64,000 bases of DNA from NCBI RefSeq assembly GCF_025061645.1, contig NZ_JANYMP010000002.1, forward strand, positions 498,494 to 562,493, in the 5' to 3' direction. Position 1 is the first letter of the stretch; every line of letters begins with the position of its first letter. Made by a program: the position numbers and the translations under genes. Below, piece by piece: positions 16,884 to 24,969 of the stretch. Below the pieces are notes generated by a model. It saw only the letters and a list, made by a program, of their open reading frames with translations, searched no databases and had not been told where the DNA came from. The stretch comes from Umezawaea endophytica (GTDB taxonomy: Bacteria > Actinomycetota > Actinomycetes > Mycobacteriales > Pseudonocardiaceae).

Positions 16884-18217
16884 GCTGCTACCTCCCTTTC
16901 GTACTTGCGTTGGCGTTGCTGACGTGTGCCCTCGGCTATCGCCGTGGCCAGTTCCCGTTCGGCGTCGGAGTCGTAACCCGAGCCCGTGTACTTCCAGTCG
17001 TTGACGACCGTGACCGTCGCCGGGTCCAGGCCGAGCCGGTCGAGGGCTTGCAGGGTGCGGAACGTCCGCCGCTCCCTGCGAATCGCGCCGAAGGTCGTGG
17101 AGTAGTGCTTGGACTTCGTCAGGAAGTGCCCGCGGAACCCGAGCATGTGAGCCCACTTCCGCAGGTTCAGCGCCGCGTACTCGGGCAGCTCACCGAGGTC
17201 CCAGGCGGTTTGGATCATCCGGCGGTGGTGGGTGGAGATCCGCAGGTGGTCGAGGTGGAGCTGAGACCGGATCGGCTTGTCCACCGCTTCCGACTTGCCC
17301 GTCCCCTTGGTGGCGTACTTGGCGACGTAGGCGGCCAGCCGCGATTCACTGATCTCGCCGTTCTCCTCGACCTCGGCGGCCGACGACGGGCGGATGTGGC
17401 GGCAGTCCACCTGAGCGCCCCAGCCGAGCTGGAGTGCGGCGCCGCCCGGTCGGGTGGCGCCGAGCTGCACAGCCCGTGCGGCGGCCTGGATGCAGTGCTC
17501 CAGGAGTTCAGTGGTCGCCCACCTCGGAGTGGGGTCAGCGGCCCCGTCAGGCCCGTCAACGCGGATCACCGCGTGGAAGTGGACCAGCCCGCGCCGCTGG
17601 TACTCGGCGACCTTGGCGTACGACAGCCGAGCGTGCTTCTTGAAGTCGTCGGCACGGTAGCCAGCGGCTTGCGCTAGGGCGCGCTTGAGGTTGCGGATGA
17701 ACCGGCTCCACAACTCGCCCACGTTGGCCTGCCACAGGATCGAGCCGACGTAGTCGTACGTGAGGTCGTCCACTGCGCCGCCGATGCGCGGGTCATCCGG
17801 GTGGTGCCAGCCACCGCAGGCACAGGGGAGGGTCTTCCCGCGGCTGCTCTTGCGTCCGCTGTGGACCTTGCCGAACGAGGGAGCCGTGAGGGTCGCGAAC
17901 ACGCGGGGCTTCTCGGTGACCGTGGTCGGGATGTCCTTGCTGCCACCGGCCAGCCCGGCGTGCATCAGGTGGTAGGCGTCCGCCGCGTACCGGTCCGAGC
18001 AGGCCACGCAGACCGAGGCACGCCGGTTGCCACACGGCACGAACACCTTGCCGCCGTGGTGCGCCAGGACCGAGCCCGCCTGGTCGTGAACCTGCCAGGC
18101 GCCGAACAGCCGGATCGGTTGAGCACAGCCGTTGATGGCGGTGACCTGGTCGCGCCAGTCGAGGTAGCCAGGGGCTCGAAGGCGCGCGATGATGCGGTCT
18201 TCCAGGGTGAACACCAC
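16880..18217 (-). CDS. rep: Rolling-circle replication initiator (RepSA-like, HUH)
   Basis: About 445 residues from GTG 18217, which has AGGAGG six bases upstream. A Cys-rich region (VPCGNRRASVCVACSDRYA, about 60-78; PCACGGWHH) precedes the HUH motif LVHFHAVIR (His213, His215) and the nicking tyrosines in AAYVAKYATKG (Tyr297/Tyr301). This is the replication initiator of pSAM2-type elements: it nicks the double-strand origin to start replication of the excised circle. Translationally coupled to xis. Confidence 0.9.
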   Translation of the reverse strand: MVFTLEDRIIARLRAPGYLDWRDQVTAINGCAQPIRLFGAWQVHDQAGSVLAHHGGKVFVPCGNRRASVCVACSDRYAADAYHLMHAGLAGGSKDIPTTVTEKPRVFATLTAPSFGKVHSGRKSSRGKTLPCACGGWHHPDDPRIGGAVDDLTYDYVGSILWQANVGELWSRFIRNLKRALAQAAGYRADDFKKHARLSYAKVAEYQRRGLVHFHAVIRVDGPDGAADPTPRWATTELLEHCIQAAARAVQLGATRPGGAALQLGWGAQVDCRHIRPSSAAEVEENGEISESRLAAYVAKYATKGTGKSEAVDKPIRSQLHLDHLRISTHHRRMIQTAWDLGELPEYAALNLRKWAHMLGFRGHFLTKSKHYSTTFGAIRRERRTFRTLQALDRLGLDPATVTVVNDWKYTGSGYDSDAERELATAIAEGTRQQRQRKYEREVAA

Positions 18218-18299
18218 GTACGACCTCCTGTCGGTGGTTGGAGAGACGAAGCGGGGCACGGCCTGGTGGTGGCCGTGCCCCGCTGGTGTGAGGTGGTGA

Positions 18300-19124
18300 C
18301 TAGCGCGTGAAGGCGTGCCCGTTGTTGGTGTGCACCTCACGGACGATCTGCTCCGCCATGTCGGCCGAGACCCGGACGGTCGCGCGGACGTCGTCCACGG
18401 TGAGCGTGCGGCCCTCAGAGGCGACCTCAGCGGCTTTGGCCTTGATGGCGCTGGTGAGCGATTCCGGCAGCTTGAGCCGGGTCGCGGTGACCAGAGCGGG
18501 TGGTGGTGTCGCTGGAGCGAGTTCAGGTCGTGGGGGAGTGGTCTTGGCGGCCCGGTAGGCCTTGAGGATGGCTTCGTTCATCCGTTGCTGGATGACCGGC
18601 ATGACCTCGGCGACCATGAACACGACCAGCGGCACGATCAGGTGGATGGCGAGGTTGCCGAACTCGAACGCCTTGCCCGTCCCCCAGATCGGCGCGAGGG
18701 CGGGCCAGACGTTCATGAACAGCGTCGAGGTCAGCAGGGTCCGTTTGAGCCGCCGGACCCAGACGTCGTCGACGGCCAGGCCGTGGGAGAGCACTTCCGA
18801 TTCGAAGACCAGGAGCATGATCAGGATTCCGGCCAACATCGGTTCAGCGAGCCAGGCGGCCCACCAAAGCGGGTCGGTGATCGGCCGGTGTCCGGCGAGG
18901 AAGTCTTGAACCCCGGCGGTGGTGAACCCGAGGCCGAGGGTGAGGAAGAACCACATGCCCCGCGTGATCGTCCGGCGCTGGCCCTCGATGCGGACCGCGA
19001 GCATGTCCGGGTCGTCGACCAAGCCGCGGAGCTGACTGGATTCGGCTTTCTTGCGCCGCAGGTCAACGACTCGTTTCGTGACCCCGGCCGATACGTCGAT
19101 CTCGTCAGAGTCGTTGTCCTGCAA
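18300..19124 (-). CDS. DUF2637 membrane protein (spread/transfer related)
   Basis: About 274 residues from TTG 19124, the only start that follows the stop of the preceding gene (19129) without large overlap. A polar N-terminus (1-60) is followed by four membrane segments between about 65 and 175 (MWFFLTLGLGFTTAG, WWAAWLAEPMLAGILIMLLV, a third, IHLIVPLVVFMVAEV) and a cytoplasmic tail with a likely HTH at the end (VDDVRATVRVSADMAEQIVREV). DUF2637 proteins are standard in AICEs beside rep and tra and are thought to aid intramycelial spread. Confidence 0.85.
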   Translation of the reverse strand: MQDNDSDEIDVSAGVTKRVVDLRRKKAESSQLRGLVDDPDMLAVRIEGQRRTITRGMWFFLTLGLGFTTAGVQDFLAGHRPITDPLWWAAWLAEPMLAGILIMLLVFESEVLSHGLAVDDVWVRRLKRTLLTSTLFMNVWPALAPIWGTGKAFEFGNLAIHLIVPLVVFMVAEVMPVIQQRMNEAILKAYRAAKTTPPRPELAPATPPPALVTATRLKLPESLTSAIKAKAAEVASEGRTLTVDDVRATVRVSADMAEQIVREVHTNNGHAFTR

Positions 19125-19128
19125 CGGT

Positions 19129-19461
19129 CTACTCCAGTCCGTTTCCGTAGGTGACCCGGTCGTGAAGCACATGACCGGAGGGGGTGATCTCCAGCTCGTA
19201 GGCGTGGACGGGCTCGGCACCGTCCAGGCTGATCGTGTGGCGGTGGCCCAACGTGAACGCGCCCCGCCGCATGAGGACGGCCAGGACCGCCGTCATCGTG
19301 GGGTTGATACGTTCCGTCGGGTAGCCCCAGTCGACCCGCCAGCCGCTCTCGCCGGTCTCGTCGTCGGCGAGGTAGATGCGGTGCCGGGCCTGGACCATCA
19401 CGAAGTCCACCCTGTTGCGCAGATCCTCGGGCGGCCAGGACTCGTCTGAGGTGTCGGTCAT
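19129..19461 (-). CDS. Element hypothetical protein, 110 aa
   Basis: MTDTSDESWPPEDLRNRVDF start, then RHRIYLADDETGESGWRVDW and a C-terminal HAYELEITPSGHVLHDRV. Soluble, acidic, no domain recognised. It overlaps the preceding gene by 4 bases and is followed after 4 bases by the DUF2637 gene, so it belongs to the transfer operon. Confidence 0.75.
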   Translation of the reverse strand: MTDTSDESWPPEDLRNRVDFVMVQARHRIYLADDETGESGWRVDWGYPTERINPTMTAVLAVLMRRGAFTLGHRHTISLDGAEPVHAYELEITPSGHVLHDRVTYGNGLE

Positions 19462-19736
19462 CGGGACCGCCGTCCTTCCCTGTGTTCCAGTGAGAGCCGC
19501 CGGTAGTGGTCGGCTTCGGAGTCGTGGAGTTGGTAGAGCTTGTGGGCGATCTCGGCGGCTTCCACGGCCTGGCGGTCGGGCAGTTCCCCGTTGTCGTCGG
19601 CGTGCCGCAGCACCAGGTCGTTGAACCGCTCCGTCAGCTCCGGAATCGGCCCGTAGAGGGCAGCGGTCTGAGCGCCGGACGACGTGCCGCTCCGCCGAGG
19701 TGTGGGGGTCGCGAGGTCGAAGGCGTTGCGGATCAT
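19458..19736 (-). CDS. Element hypothetical protein, 92 aa
   Basis: Begins MIRNAFDLATPTPRRSGTSS; the C-terminal half is helical and charged (AVEAAEIAHKLYQLHDSEAD, then YRRLSLEHREGRRSR). Overlaps its neighbours on both sides by 4 bases. No known domain. Confidence 0.72.
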   Translation of the reverse strand: MIRNAFDLATPTPRRSGTSSGAQTAALYGPIPELTERFNDLVLRHADDNGELPDRQAVEAAEIAHKLYQLHDSEADHYRRLSLEHREGRRSR

Positions 19737-20128
19737 CGGACACCTCGCAGGTGGAACCAGCGGGTGCGGATCTTGCGACCGGCGGTGGTGAGCTTGAACT
19801 TGTAGACCTTGCGCCGGATCACCCCTTGGAGCTGCGAGGTGAACTCGCCCTGTTCGGCGAACCGTTGGGAGACAAGGTGTTCCACGATGGTGGTCACGTC
19901 GTCGTCGGCGTGGCGGCAATGCCCGTCACCATCGAGCCGAACCACCCGACCGGTCGGGTCGATCTCGCCGTACTTGCCGTCGTGGATGTCATCGAGCACG
20001 AGCACCAGGACGTCGGGCTGACCGCCGTATCCGGCCGGGGTGCCACGCTCGACCGCCGGGGCAGGGGTCACCTCGGGCGCGTCGGCGAACAGGTCGAATT
20101 GTCCGACGTTCGTGCGCCGCGCGGTCAC
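19733..20128 (-). CDS. Element hypothetical protein, 131 aa
   Basis: GTG 20128 overlaps the stop of the upstream gene (GTGA). It begins VTARRTNVGQFDLFADAPEV; the C-terminal half (DDVTTIVEHLVSQRFAEQGE and RRKVYKFKLTTAGRKIRTRW) resembles a winged-helix fold, so DNA binding is possible but not shown. The long upstream extension of this frame is antisense noise. Confidence 0.72.
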   Translation of the reverse strand: MTARRTNVGQFDLFADAPEVTPAPAVERGTPAGYGGQPDVLVLVLDDIHDGKYGEIDPTGRVVRLDGDGHCRHADDDVTTIVEHLVSQRFAEQGEFTSQLQGVIRRKVYKFKLTTAGRKIRTRWFHLRGVR

Positions 20129-20343
20129 AACCGTCCGCCGATCCGGTGATTGATCTCCCGCCGGACGAAGTCCCGCAGCGTGAAGAACACCGCCACCGTG
20201 CCCAAGCCGGACAGGGCGACGGTCCAGCCGAAGATCTTGCCCATGCCGTCGACCTGGTAGACCACGAACAGCACCGCCGCGACGAGCGCGAGGAACAGCG
20301 CGAACCGCCAGGCGGCCCACAGCCGGATACCCAAGTTCCACAT
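20125..20343 (-). CDS. Small two-helix membrane protein of the transfer operon
   Basis: 72 residues with two membrane helices (RFALFLALVAAVLFVVYQV and IFGWTVALSGLGTVAVFFTL) and a basic tail. Lies directly downstream of the FtsK-like gene. Its form matches small spread proteins (Spd-like) of actinomycete plasmids; this is an inference from position and topology. Confidence 0.78.
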   Translation of the reverse strand: MWNLGIRLWAAWRFALFLALVAAVLFVVYQVDGMGKIFGWTVALSGLGTVAVFFTLRDFVRREINHRIGGRL

Positions 20344-20400
20344 GACAACCTCCAGTGATGAGTGAATGTGTTGTGCGGCAACGACTTCCTGTGTTTCTGG

Positions 20401-21771
20401 CTAGGCGACCGAGCGCAGCGCCGGACGACCGGCGGTGACGAACGCGACGAGATCGCGGATGTCCTGGTCGTCCTGGTAGGAGGCACGCACGCGAAGCGGG
20501 GTGCGGGAGCCCTGCTGGACGACGTAGCCGATCCCGGCATGAGCGGGGTCCAGCGGGATCTCGTCGGCGAGCGCACCGCGCAGACGCATCCCGTCGCCCA
20601 GGACCATGTCCACCTGGGATTGCGAGGTCACCGACAGGCACACGCGGGAGGTGAACAGCTCCCGGACCGGCACGGTGTCCTTGGTCGGCTCCTGCACGTA
20701 CCCGCAGACCCCGAACCCGGCAGCCCGGCCCTGCGTCATGATCTCCGCGAGCAGCTTGAGCACCGCTCGGACCTCGGAGGACGGGCCGTAGGCGGTCATC
20801 ATCCCGAGTTCGTCGATCTGCAACAGCCGCAACGGCGTCGCCACCGACGGCGTGAACTTCCGGACAGCCTGCGCACGCAGCTCCGCCTGACGCTCCTTCA
20901 GCTCATCGCGGAAGGCCTCCACGGTCTCCACGGCGTCGTCCCAGATGATGGCCCGGCGGTGGAAGATCGGAGCGCCGACCTCGGTCTCCATCCCCTCTTT
21001 GAGGTCGATCACGTCCGCCTGGACGATCCCGTCCCGCAGCAGCGGAGCCATTCCGCGCAACGGCGACCACAGCAGCGAGCCCTTGCCTGACCCGGTGGCA
21101 CCGGCCACGAACAGGTGCTGGCCGATCAGCGACTGAGTCCAGGCGTTGCCGTACTCGTCGTCGCCCAGCTCGATCGCGGACAGGTCGACCTCGGACGAGT
21201 CGTGCGGCAGATCGATCGCGGGGATCGGGTCGGCGTCGAAGGGGTTGGTGCGCTCGATGACCAGCGCGATCACCTGAGGCTTCACCTTCATCACCGCGAC
21301 CCGCTGAGCCACCAACGCGTGCGCCAGCGCCTCCGCTTTCTCCTCGAACATCGTCGGCGTCTGACCACGGTTGATCCGCACGAACAGCGTGTCGATCGAC
21401 GGCGACGCCGAGCGGACCTTGATGATCCGGGGCACGACCATGCCATCGGTGCGGCGGTTGATACTGACCAGGTCGCAGTCCAACAGGATGTCCGACCAGC
21501 GCCGACCCACGTAGGACAACCACCGACGGCGGAACGCCCGCAGCCGCGGACCGATCAGGTGGTCGAACGAGGCCGGGTGTCCTCGGTACCAGCCGAGCAT
21601 CCCCACAGCGGCACCTCCGACCATGCCGCCCGTGGTGGTCAGGCCGAGTTCGAGCGCCGACGTGGTGGCAGCAGCGGCCAGCGCGGGCGGAACCGTCACC
21701 ATGCCGGGGTGACGGAAACCCCACTTGAGAGCGTGGAATTCGATTCCCTGCGTTCGGGTTGGCTTCGGCAT
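20401..21771 (-). CDS. tra: FtsK/SpoIIIE-type conjugative DNA translocase (TraSA/TraB-like)
   Basis: 456 residues; ATG 21771 has AAGGAGG 6 bases upstream. Two N-terminal membrane segments (about 25-60), a linker region, then the P-loop domain with Walker A GATGSGKGS (224-232) and Walker B LLQIDE (316-321). A single hexameric translocase of this type moves double-stranded element DNA to the recipient in AICE conjugation. Small proteins of the same operon follow. Confidence 0.93.
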   Translation of the reverse strand: MPKPTRTQGIEFHALKWGFRHPGMVTVPPALAAAATTSALELGLTTTGGMVGGAAVGMLGWYRGHPASFDHLIGPRLRAFRRRWLSYVGRRWSDILLDCDLVSINRRTDGMVVPRIIKVRSASPSIDTLFVRINRGQTPTMFEEKAEALAHALVAQRVAVMKVKPQVIALVIERTNPFDADPIPAIDLPHDSSEVDLSAIELGDDEYGNAWTQSLIGQHLFVAGATGSGKGSLLWSPLRGMAPLLRDGIVQADVIDLKEGMETEVGAPIFHRRAIIWDDAVETVEAFRDELKERQAELRAQAVRKFTPSVATPLRLLQIDELGMMTAYGPSSEVRAVLKLLAEIMTQGRAAGFGVCGYVQEPTKDTVPVRELFTSRVCLSVTSQSQVDMVLGDGMRLRGALADEIPLDPAHAGIGYVVQQGSRTPLRVRASYQDDQDIRDLVAFVTAGRPALRSVA

Positions 21772-21854
21772 TGCTGCCTCCTTATCGGCAGATGAAAACC
21801 GGGGACCCAATCAGCGAATTGGCGTGATCGAGCCCCCGGCACGAACGGTGGGGG

Positions 21855-22040
21855 TTAGTCGAGGTAGGGCTTGACGTCCTCCAGCGCGACGGACAGATGC
21901 CCCATCGCGGTGGTGACCTTGTTGAACTTCCCGATGAACCGGTGCCGAGCGAACGGCATCTGATCCATCGCTTCCTTGAGCTGCGTCATCGCGGCGTCGA
22001 TGTCCGAGGTGACCTGGTTGGTGGCGAAACGAGCAGCCAT
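21855..22040 (-). CDS. Element small helical protein, 61 aa
   Basis: All-helical and amphipathic (MAARFATNQVTSDIDAAMTQ, later RHRFIGKFNKVTTAMGHLSV). GGAGGG lies 8 bases upstream of ATG. One base separates it from the stop of the next upstream gene. Function unknown; paired with the 89-residue protein as a probable operon. Confidence 0.72.
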   Translation of the reverse strand: MAARFATNQVTSDIDAAMTQLKEAMDQMPFARHRFIGKFNKVTTAMGHLSVALEDVKPYLD

Positions 22041-22041
22041 G

Positions 22042-22311
22042 TCAGACCCTCCAGCCGCGAGCGATCAGGTCCGCCTCGTACTTCTTGGCGGTCGCGGTCA
22101 GGTCCTCGATCACCACAACGGCCTTGTCCGCCAACGACTTCAGGTCGTCCGACGTCGGCAGGCTCCACGCGTCGGTCGGGAGCTTGGAGTCGTCGACCTT
22201 GGCGATCGTGCCGCGCACTGAGTCGTCGATGACCCCTTGCAGCAGCGTGATCGCGGTCTTGAACGTGGCGTAGCGCTCTTGCGCCACCTTGTTCACCACT
22301 TCTAATGCCAC
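22042..22311 (-). CDS. Element hypothetical helical protein, 89 aa
   Basis: GTG 22311 follows AAAGGG. Predominantly helical (VALEVVNKVAQERYATFKTA, later DDLKSLADKAVVVIEDLTA). No domain recognised. Encoded just upstream of the 61-residue protein with a 1-base gap. The 258 bases upstream of it (22312-22569) hold no supported gene. Confidence 0.72.
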   Translation of the reverse strand: MALEVVNKVAQERYATFKTAITLLQGVIDDSVRGTIAKVDDSKLPTDAWSLPTSDDLKSLADKAVVVIEDLTATAKKYEADLIARGWRV

Positions 22312-22569
22312 GGTGTGCCCTTTCTTCGGTGGTACGGGAGAGACCAAGACCCCCGGCAACGGATTGGCGATGTCCGGGGATCAAGGAATCTCCCGGTGCG
22401 CGAATGGCACCGGAAGAAGGCATAGTTCGGCCCACTATTGAATTCTCAAAGGACAAACGGGATTTCCTCGCTATTGGCGCAATGCCTGCCCCGACGAATC
22501 GGAGGGGTTCACTGTCCACAAGGGCCTGACCGCGATGGGCGGTCCACGAGGCGGTCTTGCGACGGCTGA

Positions 22570-22917
22570 TCAGCCGACGGGCTTGAGGCCCTGCGCCTTG
22601 AACGCGATGCCGGAGACGGTCTCGCCCCGGTCGTTCTTGAAGCTGTAGGGCGACACGGTCGCGCCGATCAGCTCGACCAGCGAACCGAACTCGAAGTCGT
22701 CGCCCTGCGCCGTGGGGTCGGTCGTGAGGGTCACCTTGATCTCCTCACCCTTCTCGCCCTGCGTCTTGGACATCAGCGAGACCACGAACAGCGCGACGCC
22801 TTCCCGGTCGGTCACGATCTCTTCAGTCCGGCCGTCGTCGGTCTTGCGGGTCTTCATCACGGGAGCCTCCGTGACGATCAGCTTGTAGCCGCTCAGGTTG
22901 ACCGGGATGTTCCTCAT
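22570..22917 (-). CDS. Element conserved protein, 115 aa, beta-rich
   Basis: MRNIPVNLSGYKLIVTEAPV start; beta-rich with DREGVALFVVSLMSKTQGEKG and FGSLVELIGATVSPYSFKND. The layout suggests an OB-like or small beta barrel, but no catalytic motif is visible. Proteins of this sort sit upstream of tra in AICEs. GCCTCCA before ATG gives a weak ribosome site (TGGAGGC). Its promoter lies in the repeat-bearing region shared with the divergent regulator. Confidence 0.75.
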   Translation of the reverse strand: MRNIPVNLSGYKLIVTEAPVMKTRKTDDGRTEEIVTDREGVALFVVSLMSKTQGEKGEEIKVTLTTDPTAQGDDFEFGSLVELIGATVSPYSFKNDRGETVSGIAFKAQGLKPVG

Positions 22918-22934
22918 GGCTTGCCTCCAGTGTG

Positions 22935-23029
22935 GTTTACCCCCCTAAACGCTTCGGATACTTGGCGTTGTTGAGGGGTCTAAACAGCAAGGTACCCGTC
23001 TGGTCTCAGGTCGTCAAGGGGTCTAAACT
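22935..23029. promoter_or_regulatory. Divergent promoter region with GGGGTCTAAAC operator repeats
   Basis: GGGGTCTAAAC occurs at 22975-22985 and 23018-23028, and an inverted near-copy (GGTTTACCCCCC) at 22935-22946. The second copy overlaps TAAACT (23024-23029), a -10 hexamer exactly 6 bases before GTG 23036, so binding there would block the regulator's own leaderless promoter. The first and the inverted copy face the minus-strand gene ending its start at 22917. Confidence 0.65.
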
Positions 23030-23035
23030 CCGCGT

Positions 23036-23860
23036 GTGGAAGAGGACTTCGATGGGCTCCGCACCGACCCGGACCCGATCAGGCGTGGACGACGCGCAAC
23101 CGACTTGCTGGCCGTCTACCAGCAGCGATCCACAGAACTTGCGCGCATCCGCCGAGCCGCGATCGAGGAAGCCCGTGACTTGCTCGGAGGCAGCTACACC
23201 GAGGTCGCGAAGGCGTTCGGGCTGACCAAGGGGCGGATCACGCAGATCCGAGCGACCGCGCCGCCCGCACACCGAGCGTTCTTCGGTGTCGGACCGCTCG
23301 CTGTCGCCCTGCCCGGCCGGATCATCCGTGACCGCGACGACGTCGTGATCGCCGCCGAGGACGACAAGACCGGCGCGAACCTGATCAGCGAGTTGGAAAA
23401 GCTGTCGTTCATCACTGAGCGGGTCATCATCGATCCCCGCGAGGAATGGGAGCCAACAGGCGACGCGGTGATCGTTTGCGGTCCGGCATCCGCTCACATC
23501 GGCCACACCCTTATGTCCCGCGATCCCGTGTTGCGGATGGCCATCGGGGACAACGCCCAGTGGTACCTCGTCGACGAGGTCACGGGTGACCGGTTCTTGT
23601 CGCCCCTGGACGAGCCCGACCCGAAGCGCGCGGACCATGCCTACATAGCCCGGCGTAAGCGGGGGAGTCACGTCATCGTGCACATCGCCGGACTGCACGC
23701 GCTCGGGTCGGTAGGAGCTGCCCGTTACGTGATGGAGTCGGTTCCCGAGTTGTTCGCCGAGTACGGCGATGAGGAGTTCAGCATGGCGGTGACCACTGAA
23801 TTCGACGGGCTGATTCCGAAGCAGCCAAAGATCCTGGTGCCGCCTCGAAAGTGGTCGTGA
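23036..23860 (+). CDS. Element regulator with sigma-region-4-like HTH
   Basis: 274 residues, GTG start without ribosome site (leaderless). The N-terminal 70 residues form a helical region with a helix-turn-helix (YTEVAKAFGLTKGRITQIRA). The central part (about 85-215) is alpha/beta and reads like a nucleotide- or ligand-binding fold (VVIAAEDDKTGANLISELEK; VIVCGPASAHIGHTLMSRDP), possibly a Rossmann-like sensor. It is likely the element's switch protein controlling the repeats in its own promoter. The PP2C gene begins one base after the stop. Confidence 0.75.
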   Translation: MEEDFDGLRTDPDPIRRGRRATDLLAVYQQRSTELARIRRAAIEEARDLLGGSYTEVAKAFGLTKGRITQIRATAPPAHRAFFGVGPLAVALPGRIIRDRDDVVIAAEDDKTGANLISELEKLSFITERVIIDPREEWEPTGDAVIVCGPASAHIGHTLMSRDPVLRMAIGDNAQWYLVDEVTGDRFLSPLDEPDPKRADHAYIARRKRGSHVIVHIAGLHALGSVGAARYVMESVPELFAEYGDEEFSMAVTTEFDGLIPKQPKILVPPRKWS

Positions 23861-23861
23861 C

Positions 23862-24665
23862 GTGTACCGCGGAGCGGGCCTACCCGGAAGCCGGGGGAGT
23901 GGCCAAGACCGATGGGTACAGGTTGGGCACGCAGCCGCGGTGCTCGACGGAGCATCGAGCTTCGGGCCCGCCATCGTCCAGGCCGACGAGTACGTTGATC
24001 CGCTCAGTCGACAGCTCGCCCGCCTGTTGCAGAGCGACGATCGCAGCCTGGTGGACGTGCTCCGTGAGGCAATCCGTTCGGTGGCGTCAAGCCTCCAGTT
24101 GAAGGCGGGACAGGCGCCGTCATCCACGGTGCTGCTCACGCGTGTGTTGGGCGAACGGTTCGAGGTTTTGGTACTAGGCGACAGCACTGCCATCGTGCAC
24201 ACGAGGACCGGCGGGGAGATTCGGACGACCGACCCACGTTTGTCCGACATAGCCACTGATCTACGTGAGCAATACAGGCAGCGGCTCAAGACGGGTGCGG
24301 GGTACGACGGCGACCATCGTGCGATCTTGAGGCAGTTGCAAGCTCAGGAGTTGGGGGAGCGGAACACTCCAGGCGGCTACTGGATTGCGGAAGCGGACGA
24401 ACGAGCGGCTTCCAACGCGATCGTTCAGTCCTTCGCGCTGTCCGATGTGGACTGGTGTGTGTTGGCGACTGATGGGGCTCAGCGAACGATCGACCACCTT
24501 GGCATCCAGTGGGGTGACGTCGCAGGCATGGACGAACCGGCACTGGCTGACTTGCTCGCCATGCTCCACCGCTGGGAAGCCGAGGAAGATCCAAACGGTG
24601 CTGACCTACCGCGTCCCAAGCGCCACGATGACAAAGTCGTGGTGACCTGGTCTCCACCGGAGTAG
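23862..24665 (+). CDS. PP2C-type protein phosphatase
   Basis: 267 residues from GTG 23862. PP2C motifs in order: GQDRWVQVG (Asp16), VLDGASSF (Asp29-Gly30), FEVLVLGDSTAIVHT, WCVLATDGAQR, and the final RHDDKVVVTW. Most metal-ligand Asp residues are retained, so it is probably an active Mn/Mg-dependent Ser/Thr phosphatase, small and cytoplasmic. It is coupled to the HTH regulator, suggesting that phosphorylation state controls the element. No kinase is encoded in the element. Confidence 0.8.
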   Translation: MYRGAGLPGSRGSGQDRWVQVGHAAAVLDGASSFGPAIVQADEYVDPLSRQLARLLQSDDRSLVDVLREAIRSVASSLQLKAGQAPSSTVLLTRVLGERFEVLVLGDSTAIVHTRTGGEIRTTDPRLSDIATDLREQYRQRLKTGAGYDGDHRAILRQLQAQELGERNTPGGYWIAEADERAASNAIVQSFALSDVDWCVLATDGAQRTIDHLGIQWGDVAGMDEPALADLLAMLHRWEAEEDPNGADLPRPKRHDDKVVVTWSPPE

Positions 24666-24969
24666 CGCCCTCGCCTCGACACCTGTGTCCAGAGTTTCTT
24701 TTCTTCATCAAGGCGGCCCCTGCCGGGGCCGCTCGCGCCGCTCTGCTCATGGCCGCTCGGCAGGCCCAGGGGCCCGGCTCCGCCACCCTGGCCCGCCGAC
24801 GGCCGGAGGCGCGACCGGCCCCGACAGCCGCCGCAAGGTAATATGATCAAATCGCCAGATAGTTTTCAGCGGAATCCATCGGAGTCTGATCTTTTCGGAT
24901 CGGATTGTAGAGGACGTGTTGGCGTAAGCTCCTCGGATCATGCTGATGTCACAAGGTCAAGGAAGTTGA
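24666..24969. other. Intergenic: GC-rich hairpin and GC-to-AT junction
   Basis: GCGGCCCC-TGCC-GGGGCCGC (24713-24732) is a perfect 8-bp hairpin, possibly ending the PP2C transcript, without a T tract. From about 24838 the composition turns clearly AT-richer and stays so through the next gene. No gene is supported here. Confidence 0.6.

Noticed and set aside
24713-24732. Rho-independent terminator
   Set aside because: Perfect hairpin but no T tract on either strand; kept only as a hairpin in the intergenic entry.
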